Positions 1 through 5,003 are shown, counted from the first letter of the stretch. The stretch: 5,003 nucleotides of DNA from RI-92 sp040235555 (GCA_040235555.1 JBECKZ010000218.1:1-5003), one strand, 5' to 3'. Notes: generated from the letters alone by a model not told the origin. Program-made: numbers and translations.

Positions 1-1
1 G

Positions 2-496
2 TTCAATTACCTACTGACCATTTATGGCCACACCCCCCATATACTCGACCCGCAAAAGCGCCCGGAGGTCATCAAGTTAAAATCGCATTACCCCGACGAT
101 CACCTCACGCGCTCAACCAATCAGTTTTATTACCGGACCCAGGCTCTGGCCCGTCACGTGCGCGAATTGATCAAAATGGACCCCAATAGCCTGATCATCT
201 TCATGTCCGATCATGTCCCACCGTTACGCAATGGACCCAACACCTATAATGCGCTTCACTACATGAACAACGTTGACCATAGCTATTACTACAATCGGAT
301 TGCGATTTTCGTAAACGGACAGATCAAGCACTATCCGACACTACATCACTACGACGTACCCACCGTGATCCTGGATTATTTGACTGACGGTGCCTACTGC
401 AAGCAGCATGCTTGCGAGTATCTGCAACATGAACAAAAACCGCGCGATGCCTTCCTGCCAGCCTATCTGCACCTCATGGCCCATGCCTCGGAATAG
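2..496 (+). CDS. Sulfatase / LTA-synthase-like phosphatase-superfamily protein, C-terminal fragment
   Basis: The frame is open from the window edge to the TAG at 494-496, giving 164 residues; the true start lies upstream, so the internal GTG at 158 is not the start. Fragment residues 8-13 read YGHTPH and residues 69-74 read SDHVPP. The alkaline-phosphatase superfamily (sulfatases, LtaS, phosphoethanolamine transferases) commonly uses a His on one loop and an Asp-His pair on another to bind the catalytic metal. H10 and D70-H71 fit those roles. Between them the segment around residues 39-63 (TNQFYYRT, then DPNSLIIFMSDH) also resembles this family. The N-terminal membrane part and the Thr/Ser/Cys nucleophile would be outside the window. 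By family such proteins act on envelope glycans or lipids, but the substrate cannot be read here. Superfamily membership is well supported; LTA-synthase-like versus plain sulfatase is a guess. No terminator is visible before the next gene. Confidence 0.8.
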   Translation, partial: FNYLLTIYGHTPHILDPQKRPEVIKLKSHYPDDHLTRSTNQFYYRTQALARHVRELIKMDPNSLIIFMSDHVPPLRNGPNTYNALHYMNNVDHSYYYNRIAIFVNGQIKHYPTLHHYDVPTVILDYLTDGAYCKQHACEYLQHEQKPRDAFLPAYLHLMAHASE

Positions 497-516
497 ATTA
501 CGCCGGGCTTGCACGG

Positions 517-529
517 TGTTATATATAAT
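517..529 (+). promoter_or_regulatory. Possible extended -10 promoter of the dihydroorotate dehydrogenase gene
   Basis: TGT-TATATA at 517-525 fits an extended -10 element, and an overlapping TATAAT lies at 524-529. No convincing -35 sits at the right distance: TTGCAC at 509-514 is only 9 bases from the TATAAT. If used, transcription would begin near 532-536, leaving about 10-13 nucleotides before the ATG at 545. That would be a very short leader and agrees with the lack of a clear Shine-Dalgarno sequence. This is inference from motifs only. Confidence 0.3.
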
Positions 530-544
530 AAGTATCTTAGCGCC

Positions 545-1498
545 ATGACCGAGACCACTCACCTGACCCATCCACGCCTGGCCCTCGATTTTTGCGGCCT
601 GCCGTTCACCACCCCGCTGGTCCTGCTCTCCGGCTGCGTCGGTTTTGGTGAAGAATACACGCGGGTGCAGGGTTTCTCCCATCACGATGTGGGTGCGGTG
701 TGTTTAAAAGGGACCACCTTAAATCCTCGCTTGGGTAACGCACCCCATCGCGTGTTTGAAACCCCTGCCGGCATGCTCAATGCCATCGGGCTGCAAAATC
801 CCGGTGCTCATCATGTGGTAGACAAAATTCTGCCGGCGCTGGATTTCAGTGAAACCCGCTTTATCGCCAATCTGTCCGGCTCCACGATAGACGAGTATTA
901 CGAAGTTGCGCGCATCTTCGATGATTCACCCATCGATGCCATGGAGATCAATATCTCTTGCCCCAATGTGAAAGAGGGCGGTGTGCAATTCGGCAACGAC
1001 CCGGCCATGTCGGCACGGGTAGTCGAGGTCTGCCGCAAGGCCACGCGCAAACCGCTTATCACCAAACTCTCACCCAACCAAACTGATATCCAGGAAAATG
1101 CGCGTCGTTGTCTGGAGGCTGGCAGTGATGCCTTCGCCGTGATCAATACCCTCACCGGCATGGCCATCGATATTGATTCGCGTACGCCAATCATTGGCAA
1201 CAACCAGGGCGGGCTGTCTGGTCCTGCGATCAAGCCCATTGCATTATTAAAAGTACATCAGGTGTATCAGGTCTGTCGCGATCACGGCGTGCCCATCATC
1301 GGCCAAGGCGGCATCACCACACCAGAAGACGCCATTGAATTTCTCATCGCCGGCGCCACCGGGATCGGTATAGGCACCGCGCTGTTCTATGATCCCCTCA
1401 TCTGCCCCAAAATCAATGACGGCATCGTGAAGTACCTGCTCCAACACGAAATGAGTAACGTGAATCAGTTGATTGGAACATTGCAGTTGAACGGTTAG
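545..1498 (+). CDS. pyrD: Dihydroorotate dehydrogenase, class 1B-like catalytic subunit
   Basis: This 317-residue flavoprotein should oxidise dihydroorotate to orotate, the fourth step of pyrimidine synthesis, in the cytoplasm. It shows the family's TIM-barrel motifs in order: SGCVGFGEEY at 29-38; LKGTT at 54-58, where K55 is a probable FMN contact; NAIGLQNPG; ISCPNVKEGG, with C139 as the catalytic cysteine of class 1 enzymes (class 2 uses serine); KLSPN; INTLTGMAID; GGLSGPAIKP; GQGGI; and GIGIGTALF near the FMN phosphate site. Length and motifs match class 1B rather than the membrane-bound class 2 enzyme. There is no N-terminal membrane helix. Class 1B normally pairs with PyrK (FAD, 2Fe-2S) to reduce NAD+, but no pyrK is in the window. 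I chose ATG 545; a TTG at 509 would add 12 residues unlike the family and overlap the likely promoter. The Shine-Dalgarno is poor. The product is confident; the electron acceptor is uncertain. Confidence 0.93.
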   Translation: MTETTHLTHPRLALDFCGLPFTTPLVLLSGCVGFGEEYTRVQGFSHHDVGAVCLKGTTLNPRLGNAPHRVFETPAGMLNAIGLQNPGAHHVVDKILPALDFSETRFIANLSGSTIDEYYEVARIFDDSPIDAMEINISCPNVKEGGVQFGNDPAMSARVVEVCRKATRKPLITKLSPNQTDIQENARRCLEAGSDAFAVINTLTGMAIDIDSRTPIIGNNQGGLSGPAIKPIALLKVHQVYQVCRDHGVPIIGQGGITTPEDAIEFLIAGATGIGIGTALFYDPLICPKINDGIVKYLLQHEMSNVNQLIGTLQLNG

Positions 1499-1605
1499 TC
1501 TTCTTATTCTGGCGCGAAATTCTGCAATAGACATTCCCCCACACGGGCTAAACCATCCAGGTATACCAGGCCGCAGGCTCAAAAAATCAAGATCACACCT
1601 CTCAA

Positions 1606-1634
1606 TTGACAGGGATCCTGAACTGGACTATTTT
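1606..1634 (+). promoter_or_regulatory. Sigma70-like promoter of the small membrane protein gene
   Basis: A perfect -35 TTGACA (1606-1611) is followed by a 17-base spacer and a -10 TATTTT (1629-1634, four of six bases matching consensus). The predicted start is near 1641, giving a leader of about 59 nucleotides before the ATG at 1700. It is the best-matching promoter in the window and lies just upstream of the palindromes at 1644-1688. Confidence 0.6.
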
Positions 1635-1643
1635 CTAATCAAG

Positions 1644-1659
1644 TGTGATGAAGTTCACA
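1644..1659 (+). promoter_or_regulatory. CRP-like palindrome TGTGA-N6-TCACA
   Basis: TGTGATGAAGTTCACA is a perfect match to the core CRP/Vfr-type operator, TGTGA-N6-TCACA. It begins about 3 bases downstream of the start predicted from the promoter at 1606-1634. In that position a bound protein would more likely block transcription than activate it. Activation through a centre at -41.5 would need a start near 1693, inside the ribosome binding site. The binding protein is inferred from motif only. Confidence 0.5.
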
Positions 1660-1688
1660 TTGAAATTGTGAACTACATAGCGTTCACA
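1652..1688 (+). repeat. Alternating TGTGAAC / GTTCACA inverted repeats in the leader
   Basis: AGTTCACA (1652-1659) and TGTGAACT (1667-1674) form a perfect 8-base inverted repeat with a 7-base spacer. A further GTTCACA (1682-1688) lets the central TGTGAAC (1667-1673) pair downstream instead, with an 8-base loop. The two pairings are mutually exclusive. The downstream one ends on the first A of the AAGGAGG ribosome binding site (1688-1694). The array may be a set of DNA operator half-sites or an RNA structure near the translation start; the sequence alone does not decide. Confidence 0.6.
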
Positions 1689-1699
1689 AGGAGGACTGC

Positions 1700-1909
1700 A
1701 TGTTCAGTAAGCCCATCTTCGAGACCTTGCCTATTGTGATCATTGCAGTTGGCATACTCAGCATATTACTTGTGCATACCTTGCTGGCTCTGGTTGCTGG
1801 TGTTTTACTCATCCTTGTAGCCTGCACCATCTTATTTTTACGTCTCAGCCAATTGGGAACGGACCCCGATGTGATGGAGTACATGGATACGCCAAAACAC
1901 AGCCATTAA
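1700..1909 (+). CDS. Small two-helix membrane protein of unknown function
   Basis: This 69-residue protein is not one I recognise. A perfect AAGGAGG (1688-1694) stands 5 bases before the ATG, so translation should be strong and the start is secure. Residues 10-47 are almost entirely hydrophobic, long enough for two membrane helices (about 8-25 and 28-47) turning around H26-T27; P11, G18 and G34 lie inside. R48 follows the second helix. The tail, residues 49-69, is polar and acidic (GTDPDVMEYMD) and ends PKHSH. By the positive-inside rule, K4 and R48 would put both ends in the cytoplasm. It has its own promoter and a palindrome-rich leader and does not appear to be co-transcribed with the gene upstream. 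It is probably an inner-membrane protein; a role as regulator or partner of a larger membrane protein is only a guess. The strong ribosome binding site and hydrophobicity argue that it is real. Confidence 0.75.
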   Translation: MFSKPIFETLPIVIIAVGILSILLVHTLLALVAGVLLILVACTILFLRLSQLGTDPDVMEYMDTPKHSH

Positions 1910-2002
1910 GTAAGTGTCAGCCATACAGAATAGCCACCTGCAAACGGTGGAAGTTGTAAGATTTTGATTAAATTATCAGATTGTCACCATATAAAACTTT
2001 CA

Positions 2003-2036
2003 CTGTAACAAATTGGTAACTGTGCTTTGCTATGCG
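2003..2036 (+). promoter_or_regulatory. Candidate Pho box and -10 of the PsiF-like gene
   Basis: CTGTAAC (2003-2009), AAAT (2010-2013) and TGGTAAC (2014-2020) form two 7-base direct repeats at an 11-base period. This is the layout of PhoB sites, whose half-site consensus is CTGTCAT or CTGTCAC. The first repeat matches well and the second less well; TTGTCAC at 1981-1987 lies exactly two periods upstream. Ten bases after the box comes TATGCG (2031-2036), preceded by TGC as an extended -10. As I recall, the E. coli phoA promoter has the same 10-base spacing. No separate -35 is needed in PhoB-activated promoters. The predicted start is near 2042. Confidence 0.45.
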
Positions 2037-2094
2037 CAATGGCAAGTTCCTTGTCAGTTCCCGATCTATTTCATTACCGAGGAGTATAATTTAA

Positions 2095-2322
2095 ATGATT
2101 AAGCAATTCGCCAAGCTGATGATTGTTGCCAGCGCTGTGGGTATCGCTGCTATGCCAGCTATGTCTGTCGCCAAAACACCAACTTGCCATCAGGAAGCTA
2201 AGAAAGCTGGCATCAAAGGCAAGGCTGAGATCAAGAAATACGTTCATGAGTGCCTGGAAAAGCGTAAGCATGCTAAAAAGGCGATGAAAAAAGAAGAGAA
2301 GAAAATGGAAGAAAAGAAATAA
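2095..2322 (+). CDS. Secreted PsiF-like lysine-rich small protein
   Basis: The 75-residue product starts at ATG 2095 after GAGGAG (2079-2084). Residues 1-26 form a Sec signal peptide: K3 and K7, a hydrophobic core at 8-22, and S-V-A before cleavage at A26/K27. The mature protein has about 49 residues. Residues 31-54 (C31, A35, then GIKGKAEIK, then YVHECL with C53) resemble one PsiF repeat, whose pattern is Cys...Ala...LKG-x-x-R/K...Cys-Leu. Known PsiF proteins carry two copies; this one has one, followed by a highly charged Lys/Glu tail at 55-75 likely to be helical. C31 and C53 could form a periplasmic disulfide. PsiF is named for phosphate-starvation induction, and the biochemical role is not established. 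The candidate Pho box upstream fits that link. The gene is probably monocistronic, ending at the terminator at 2353-2383. The signal peptide is confident; the family assignment is moderate. Confidence 0.8.
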   Translation: MIKQFAKLMIVASAVGIAAMPAMSVAKTPTCHQEAKKAGIKGKAEIKKYVHECLEKRKHAKKAMKKEEKKMEEKK

Positions 2323-2352
2323 GCCACACTAGGTTTATTTATATTCTTTAAC

Positions 2353-2383
2353 AAAAAAGCCCTGCTATGCAGGGCTTTTTTTT
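2353..2383 (+). terminator. Rho-independent terminator after the PsiF-like gene
   Basis: GCCCTGC (2359-2365), loop TAT, GCAGGGC (2369-2375), then eight T (2376-2383). The stem is a perfect 7 base pairs and extends through the six A before it, which pair with the T run. The A tract would also give a T run on the minus strand, so it could work in both directions. It lies 30 bases after the stop codon. Confidence 0.95.
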
Positions 2384-2425
2384 GAACCGTGTCAAATCAT
2401 CTCAGCTACGTCTCGTTATACTTTC

Positions 2426-2453
2426 TTGTGGCCTGTCGCAAATAGGTTATCAT
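2426..2453 (+). promoter_or_regulatory. Possible promoter of the lipoprotein pair
   Basis: TTGTGG (2426-2431), a 16-base spacer and TATCAT (2448-2453) form a moderate sigma70-like match with a start near 2460 and a leader of about 60 bases. A second -10-like TATACT at 2417-2422 has no convincing -35. Some promoter is expected here, because a strong terminator separates this unit from the gene upstream. Confidence 0.35.
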
Positions 2454-2521
2454 TGGGCACACACCAGATAATGCATTAGTCTTTTAGCAATACGCTGTTA
2501 CCGCCGTTTTAAAGGGAATCC

Positions 2522-4180
2522 ATGTCTGCACTGAAATTAGTAATTGTCGCGAGCGGATTGCTCGTGCTCACCGCCTGTGGCGGCAACAGTGTAGAAAGCG
2601 CCAATACCAGTAGCAATAGTAGTGGCAGTAGCGGCGGTGTGCCGACCAGCACCAGTTGTGGTGCCACATCCACTGGCAACATCACCCTCGATGGCCTGGT
2701 GACATTTCAGCGCGTACCGCATAGCGGTTACCGGCTGGATTATAGCGCAACTTACGATGCACCTGCCCGTGGTGTTACTGTGCAGGCCTTTAATGTCGAT
2801 AACAATAGTCTCGTCGCCACCGTATCAACGGACGGTAATGGCAATTACAGTCTGAGCGTACCAAACAATACCGACATCAAAGTGCGTGTTGTCGCACAAA
2901 TGCTCAGGACCGGCTCCTTGCCCAACTGGAATTTCAGCGTCAAAGATAACACCAGTATTAACAATCCCGTATATGTCATGGATGGTAGCAGCAGCTGCAC
3001 CGGTACAACTGATGAAACCCGCAACCTGACCGCGTTATCCGGCTGGACCGGCAGCAGTTATACCAATACACGTACGGCCGCTCCGTTTGCAATTCTCGAC
3101 ACAGTCTATGACGGCATCCAACTGATCCTGACAGTAAACCCGACACTCAATTTTCCGATACTCAGCCTGTACTGGAGTCCCAATAACTCAGACACCAGCA
3201 TTGGTACCTCGTATTTTGACGGCAGCAACGCCATTTACTTACTGGGCGATCAGAATGTGGATACAGACGAATATGATCCGAGTGTAATCGCGCATGAGTG
3301 GGGCCATTATCTTGAGGCGCATTTTTCCCACTCAGACAGCATTGGCGGCACACATTACACTGGTGATCAACTGGACATGCGGGTTGCTTTTGGCGAGGGT
3401 TTTGGTAATGCCTTTTCTTCCATGGTACGTAATGACCCAGTGTATGCGGACTCAAGCGGCAATCAGCAGGCAACCGGTTTCGGCTTTAATGTGGAAACGG
3501 AGACTGTCTCCAACCCGGGCTGGTATAGCGAAAGTTCGGTGGAAAAAATCTTGTATGATTTATATGACAGCACGAATGACAGTGTTGATGCCGACACCCT
3601 CACGCTGGGTTTTCAGCCTATCTGGGACGTCCTGATCAATGAAGAGCGCACCGAGCCCGCCTTTACCAGTATTTTCAAATTTATCGATGCACTGAAGACA
3701 CGCAATCCGAATGATGCCGCTGCCATCGATGCACTGGTCAATGCGCAAAATATTCATGTCGCAGACCAGTATGGCAGCGGCGAGATCAATGACGCTGGTA
3801 ATAGCAATGTCGTCCCGATTTATAATGAAGTGACGACAAGCACACCTGCTTCCAATGTGTGTGTAACCAATGCCTTTCGACGTGGTCTGGGCACCAATGA
3901 CTATAATGTCCTTGGGATGAATCACTATCTGCGATTTACACCACCAACGACGGGAAGCTATCAATTTACCATCTCGTCCGGAACCTCCAGCGGCGATCCG
4001 GATGCCGTTTTCTACAGTGATACCGGCGCAGATATATTCCAAAGCCCAAACCCCGGATCGGAAATCTTTTCCGAAAATCTCACCGCAGGTCGCGAATACA
4101 TGCTTGAATTTGATGACTATCAAATCCTGACAAATACCAGCACAACGGAAACACGCTGTTATACTGTGAGCGTCAAATGA
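2522..4180 (+). CDS. HEWGH zinc-metalloprotease-like lipoprotein
   Basis: This 552-residue protein starts at ATG 2522 after AAGGGA (2512-2517). Residues 1-19 are a lipoprotein signal ending in lipobox L-T-A-C19; G20 at position +2 predicts outer-membrane sorting. A Ser/Asn/Gly-rich linker spans 22-45. Residues 52-128 resemble a carboxypeptidase-regulatory-like beta sandwich (TDGNGNYSL at about 103-110). The catalytic region contains DEYDPSVIAHEWGHYLE: H258, E259 and H262 form the HExxH zinc site, and E292 in FGEGFGN is the likely third ligand, as in gluzincins. The spacing is longer than in thermolysin, so this is not a standard M4 enzyme. Residues 447-552 resemble a PPC-type beta-sandwich. 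Mature cysteines C46, C159, C447 and C546 could form two disulfides, the second bracketing the C-terminal domain. No propeptide is obvious. The TGA overlaps the next gene's ATG. It is probably a surface or periplasmic protease; the substrate is unknown. Confidence 0.87.
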   Translation: MSALKLVIVASGLLVLTACGGNSVESANTSSNSSGSSGGVPTSTSCGATSTGNITLDGLVTFQRVPHSGYRLDYSATYDAPARGVTVQAFNVDNNSLVATVSTDGNGNYSLSVPNNTDIKVRVVAQMLRTGSLPNWNFSVKDNTSINNPVYVMDGSSSCTGTTDETRNLTALSGWTGSSYTNTRTAAPFAILDTVYDGIQLILTVNPTLNFPILSLYWSPNNSDTSIGTSYFDGSNAIYLLGDQNVDTDEYDPSVIAHEWGHYLEAHFSHSDSIGGTHYTGDQLDMRVAFGEGFGNAFSSMVRNDPVYADSSGNQQATGFGFNVETETVSNPGWYSESSVEKILYDLYDSTNDSVDADTLTLGFQPIWDVLINEERTEPAFTSIFKFIDALKTRNPNDAAAIDALVNAQNIHVADQYGSGEINDAGNSNVVPIYNEVTTSTPASNVCVTNAFRRGLGTNDYNVLGMNHYLRFTPPTTGSYQFTISSGTSSGDPDAVFYSDTGADIFQSPNPGSEIFSENLTAGREYMLEFDDYQILTNTSTTETRCYTVSVK

Positions 4181-4779
4181 TGCGTATACAGCGTTACATG
4201 GTTAAAGGTGTTTTCATGAATCATTTTGTCATGATCAGTTTGTTGAGCAGCCTGACCGCGCTGAGCGGTTGCCATGAAAAACCGATTCATAACGCGACTA
4301 CGCAATCAACATCGGTACAGGTTGCCTCTCAGCACACTGCAGCACCGGGCAAACCCAGGGCGCCGGTACGGATTGAATATCAGTTAAGCAAAGATATTCA
4401 GCTGGGAATACCTGTTATCATCCATCTAAGTATTACCCCACTCGTCGATGCGCAACAAATTAACTTACATTACCGCACCGAAGGTGACCTGACTTCCGGT
4501 GACCCGCAATCGCAATTTAGCTTTGGTCCCACACCCGCCAGGACAACTGTGCAACAGGATATTACCGTTATCGCGCAGGCCGAAGGCCGTTTTCGTGTCA
4601 TTCTCTCAGTGACAATCGCCAGCCATAGTGGTCATGCTGGCAGCCGCAGCATGAGCATTCCGATTGTGGTCGGCAACCCGCCACCAACCACCCTCAAACC
4701 GCAAGGTACGATGAGCACAGACCCGCAAGGTAACCCCGTCATCGTGACCCCGGCGCAGGAAGAAATCATTAAGCATTAA
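4177..4779 (+). CDS. Small lipoprotein of unknown function, coupled to the metalloprotease
   Basis: Its ATG overlaps the upstream stop as ATGA (4177-4180), giving 200 residues. Three in-frame ATGs compete. 4177 and 4198 supply basic residues (R3, R6, K10) to the signal's n-region. 4216 has the best ribosome binding site (AAAGGTG, 4204-4210) but leaves a signal with no Lys or Arg. All three end in the lipobox L-S-G-C at residue 32 of the long form, so the mature protein is the same, about 169 residues. After a Thr/Ser/Gln-rich linker (to about residue 60), residues 60-165 alternate polar and hydrophobic positions like a beta-sandwich (PVRIEYQL, IPVIIHLSI, RFRVILSVTI, SMSIPIVV). The tail is Pro-rich with two PQG steps and ends EEIIKH. 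I do not recognise the family. The overlap suggests co-translation with the protease, perhaps as partner, inhibitor or substrate carrier, but this is conjecture. Confidence 0.8.
   Translation: MMRIQRYMVKGVFMNHFVMISLLSSLTALSGCHEKPIHNATTQSTSVQVASQHTAAPGKPRAPVRIEYQLSKDIQLGIPVIIHLSITPLVDAQQINLHYRTEGDLTSGDPQSQFSFGPTPARTTVQQDITVIAQAEGRFRVILSVTIASHSGHAGSRSMSIPIVVGNPPPTTLKPQGTMSTDPQGNPVIVTPAQEEIIKH
4204..4210 (+). promoter_or_regulatory. Internal ribosome binding site favouring start 4216
   Basis: AAAGGTG stands 5 bases before the third in-frame ATG (4216) of the small lipoprotein gene. It is the only good Shine-Dalgarno match near the three candidate starts. It suggests initiation at 4216, alone or alongside coupled initiation at 4177. 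Confidence 0.4.
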
Positions 4780-4782
4780 TCT

Positions 4783-4814
4783 TACGGACGAAGTACAGGC
4801 GTACCTCGCCCGTA
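4783..4814 (-). terminator. Long hairpin between convergent genes, better paired on the minus strand
   Basis: The arms 4783-4796 and 4801-4814 pair as TACGG/CCGTA, CGA/TCG and GTAC/GTAC around a 4-base loop (4797-4800). The only two mismatches are A with C (4788/4809 and 4792/4805). In minus-strand RNA these become U-G wobbles, so all 14 positions pair; in plus-strand RNA they stay mismatched. It begins 13 bases after the DoxX-family stop codon. No run of T follows on either strand, so it may be a processed or Rho-linked 3' end rather than a classic intrinsic terminator. Confidence 0.55.
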
Positions 4815-4826
4815 TGACTTTGGATG

Positions 4827-5003
4827 CTATTGCTTCACCACCTGCTGACCCTTATGCTGAAACAAGCAACGTAACGAAAACGCTCCGTCACCCAATAACG
4901 CCAGCGCAACAGCCGCCAGACTTAAAAACGCAGGGTACTCCCAGCCACCCTTGGTATTGGTAAACAACCAGCCATTCGCCCAGTGCACACTCAACGCACC
5001 CAG
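4827..5003 (-). CDS. DoxX family membrane protein, C-terminal fragment
   Basis: The minus strand is open from the right edge to a TAG (CTA at 4827-4829), giving 58 residues; the start is outside the window. The fragment begins LGALSVHWANGWLFTN, followed by GGWEYPAF and a hydrophobic helix ending in ALLGDGAFSL. The VHW-NGW-F-N, GGWEYP and LLGDGA motifs are typical of the last part of DoxX-family proteins, small inner-membrane proteins with about four helices. The visible segment would be the loop before the last helix plus that helix (about residues 24-44). A short basic, glutamine-rich tail (QHKGQQVVKQ) follows, probably cytoplasmic. DoxX relatives are linked to membrane redox and thiol stress in some bacteria, but the family's reaction is poorly defined and no function is claimed here. 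It converges on the small lipoprotein gene. Family assignment from the motifs is strong despite the short length. Confidence 0.85.
   Translation of the reverse strand: MGALSVHWANGWLFTNTKGGWEYPAFLSLAAVALALLGDGAFSLRCLFQHKGQQVVKQ

Noticed and set aside
509..529. TTGCAC and TATAAT as a -35/-10 pair
   Set aside because: The spacer is 9 bases, too short for a sigma70 promoter.
509..544. TTG start adding 12 residues to dihydroorotate dehydrogenase
   Set aside because: The extension has no counterpart in the family, lacks a ribosome binding site and overlaps the AT-rich likely promoter.
341..685. Minus-strand open frame spanning the end of the sulfatase-like gene and the start of pyrD
   Set aside because: It is antisense to two well-supported genes and shows no family resemblance.
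1557..1570. GGTATACC palindrome flanked by CCAGG repeats after pyrD
   Set aside because: It is short, without a T run or recognisable operator form, and is expected by chance at this length.
898..1582. Minus-strand open frames antisense to pyrD and the gap after it
   Set aside because: They are shadows of a strongly supported enzyme gene with no domain of their own.
1934..1950. CCACC-N7-GGTGG hairpin after the small membrane protein gene
   Set aside because: The stem has only five pairs and no T run follows, so it is too weak to call a terminator. It could still protect a 3' end.
2588..2645. Repetitive Ser/Asn/Gly codons near the start of the metalloprotease gene
   Set aside because: This is the normal low-complexity linker after a lipoprotein cysteine, not a separate repeat element.
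3294..3635. Second plus-strand frame of 113 codons inside the metalloprotease gene
   Set aside because: It overlaps the catalytic region of the real gene in another frame, and its composition is unlike a natural protein.
3560..4123. Open frame of 187 codons on the minus strand inside the metalloprotease gene
   Set aside because: It lies fully antisense to a gene with clear domains and shows no recognisable motif. The frame is open because of the codon use of the real gene.
4705..4735. CCGCAAGGTA occurring twice near the end of the small lipoprotein gene
   Set aside because: It encodes two PQG steps in the Pro-rich tail. Two copies are too few to suggest a repeat with its own function.

Overview
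The window looks like ordinary chromosome from a gammaproteobacterium. The evidence is mid-range base composition, two outer-membrane-type lipoproteins, a PsiF-like periplasmic protein, a DoxX-family protein, and regulatory sites resembling CRP-type and PhoB boxes. I cannot name a genus. I see no insertion sequence, phage gene, CRISPR array, tRNA or rRNA, and no gap between genes exceeds about 200 bases.

Layout: The left edge holds the last 164 codons of a sulfatase/LTA-synthase-type phosphatase-superfamily protein (+). Next is a complete class 1B-like dihydroorotate dehydrogenase (+, about 545-1498) with no PyrK partner in view. A 201-base gap then carries a good sigma70-like promoter, a perfect TGTGA-N6-TCACA palindrome and a set of alternating half-sites running into a strong ribosome binding site. 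These precede a 69-residue small membrane protein (1700-1909). A 185-base gap with a candidate Pho box precedes a 75-residue secreted, lysine-rich PsiF-like protein (2095-2322), which ends at a textbook intrinsic terminator. From 2522 to 4779 lies a two-gene unit with an ATGA overlap: a 552-residue HEWGH metalloprotease-like lipoprotein and a smaller lipoprotein of unknown function. The right edge holds the last 58 codons of a DoxX-family membrane protein on the minus strand. It faces the lipoprotein gene across a 47-base gap that contains a long hairpin.

The genes do not form one pathway. Three units are coherent. The metalloprotease and small lipoprotein are probably co-translated and co-localised at the cell envelope. 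The PsiF-like gene fits phosphate-starvation control by both product and promoter. The small membrane protein has an unusually elaborate leader, which is the most interesting regulatory structure here. Nothing in the window clearly amounts to a new defence or mobile system.
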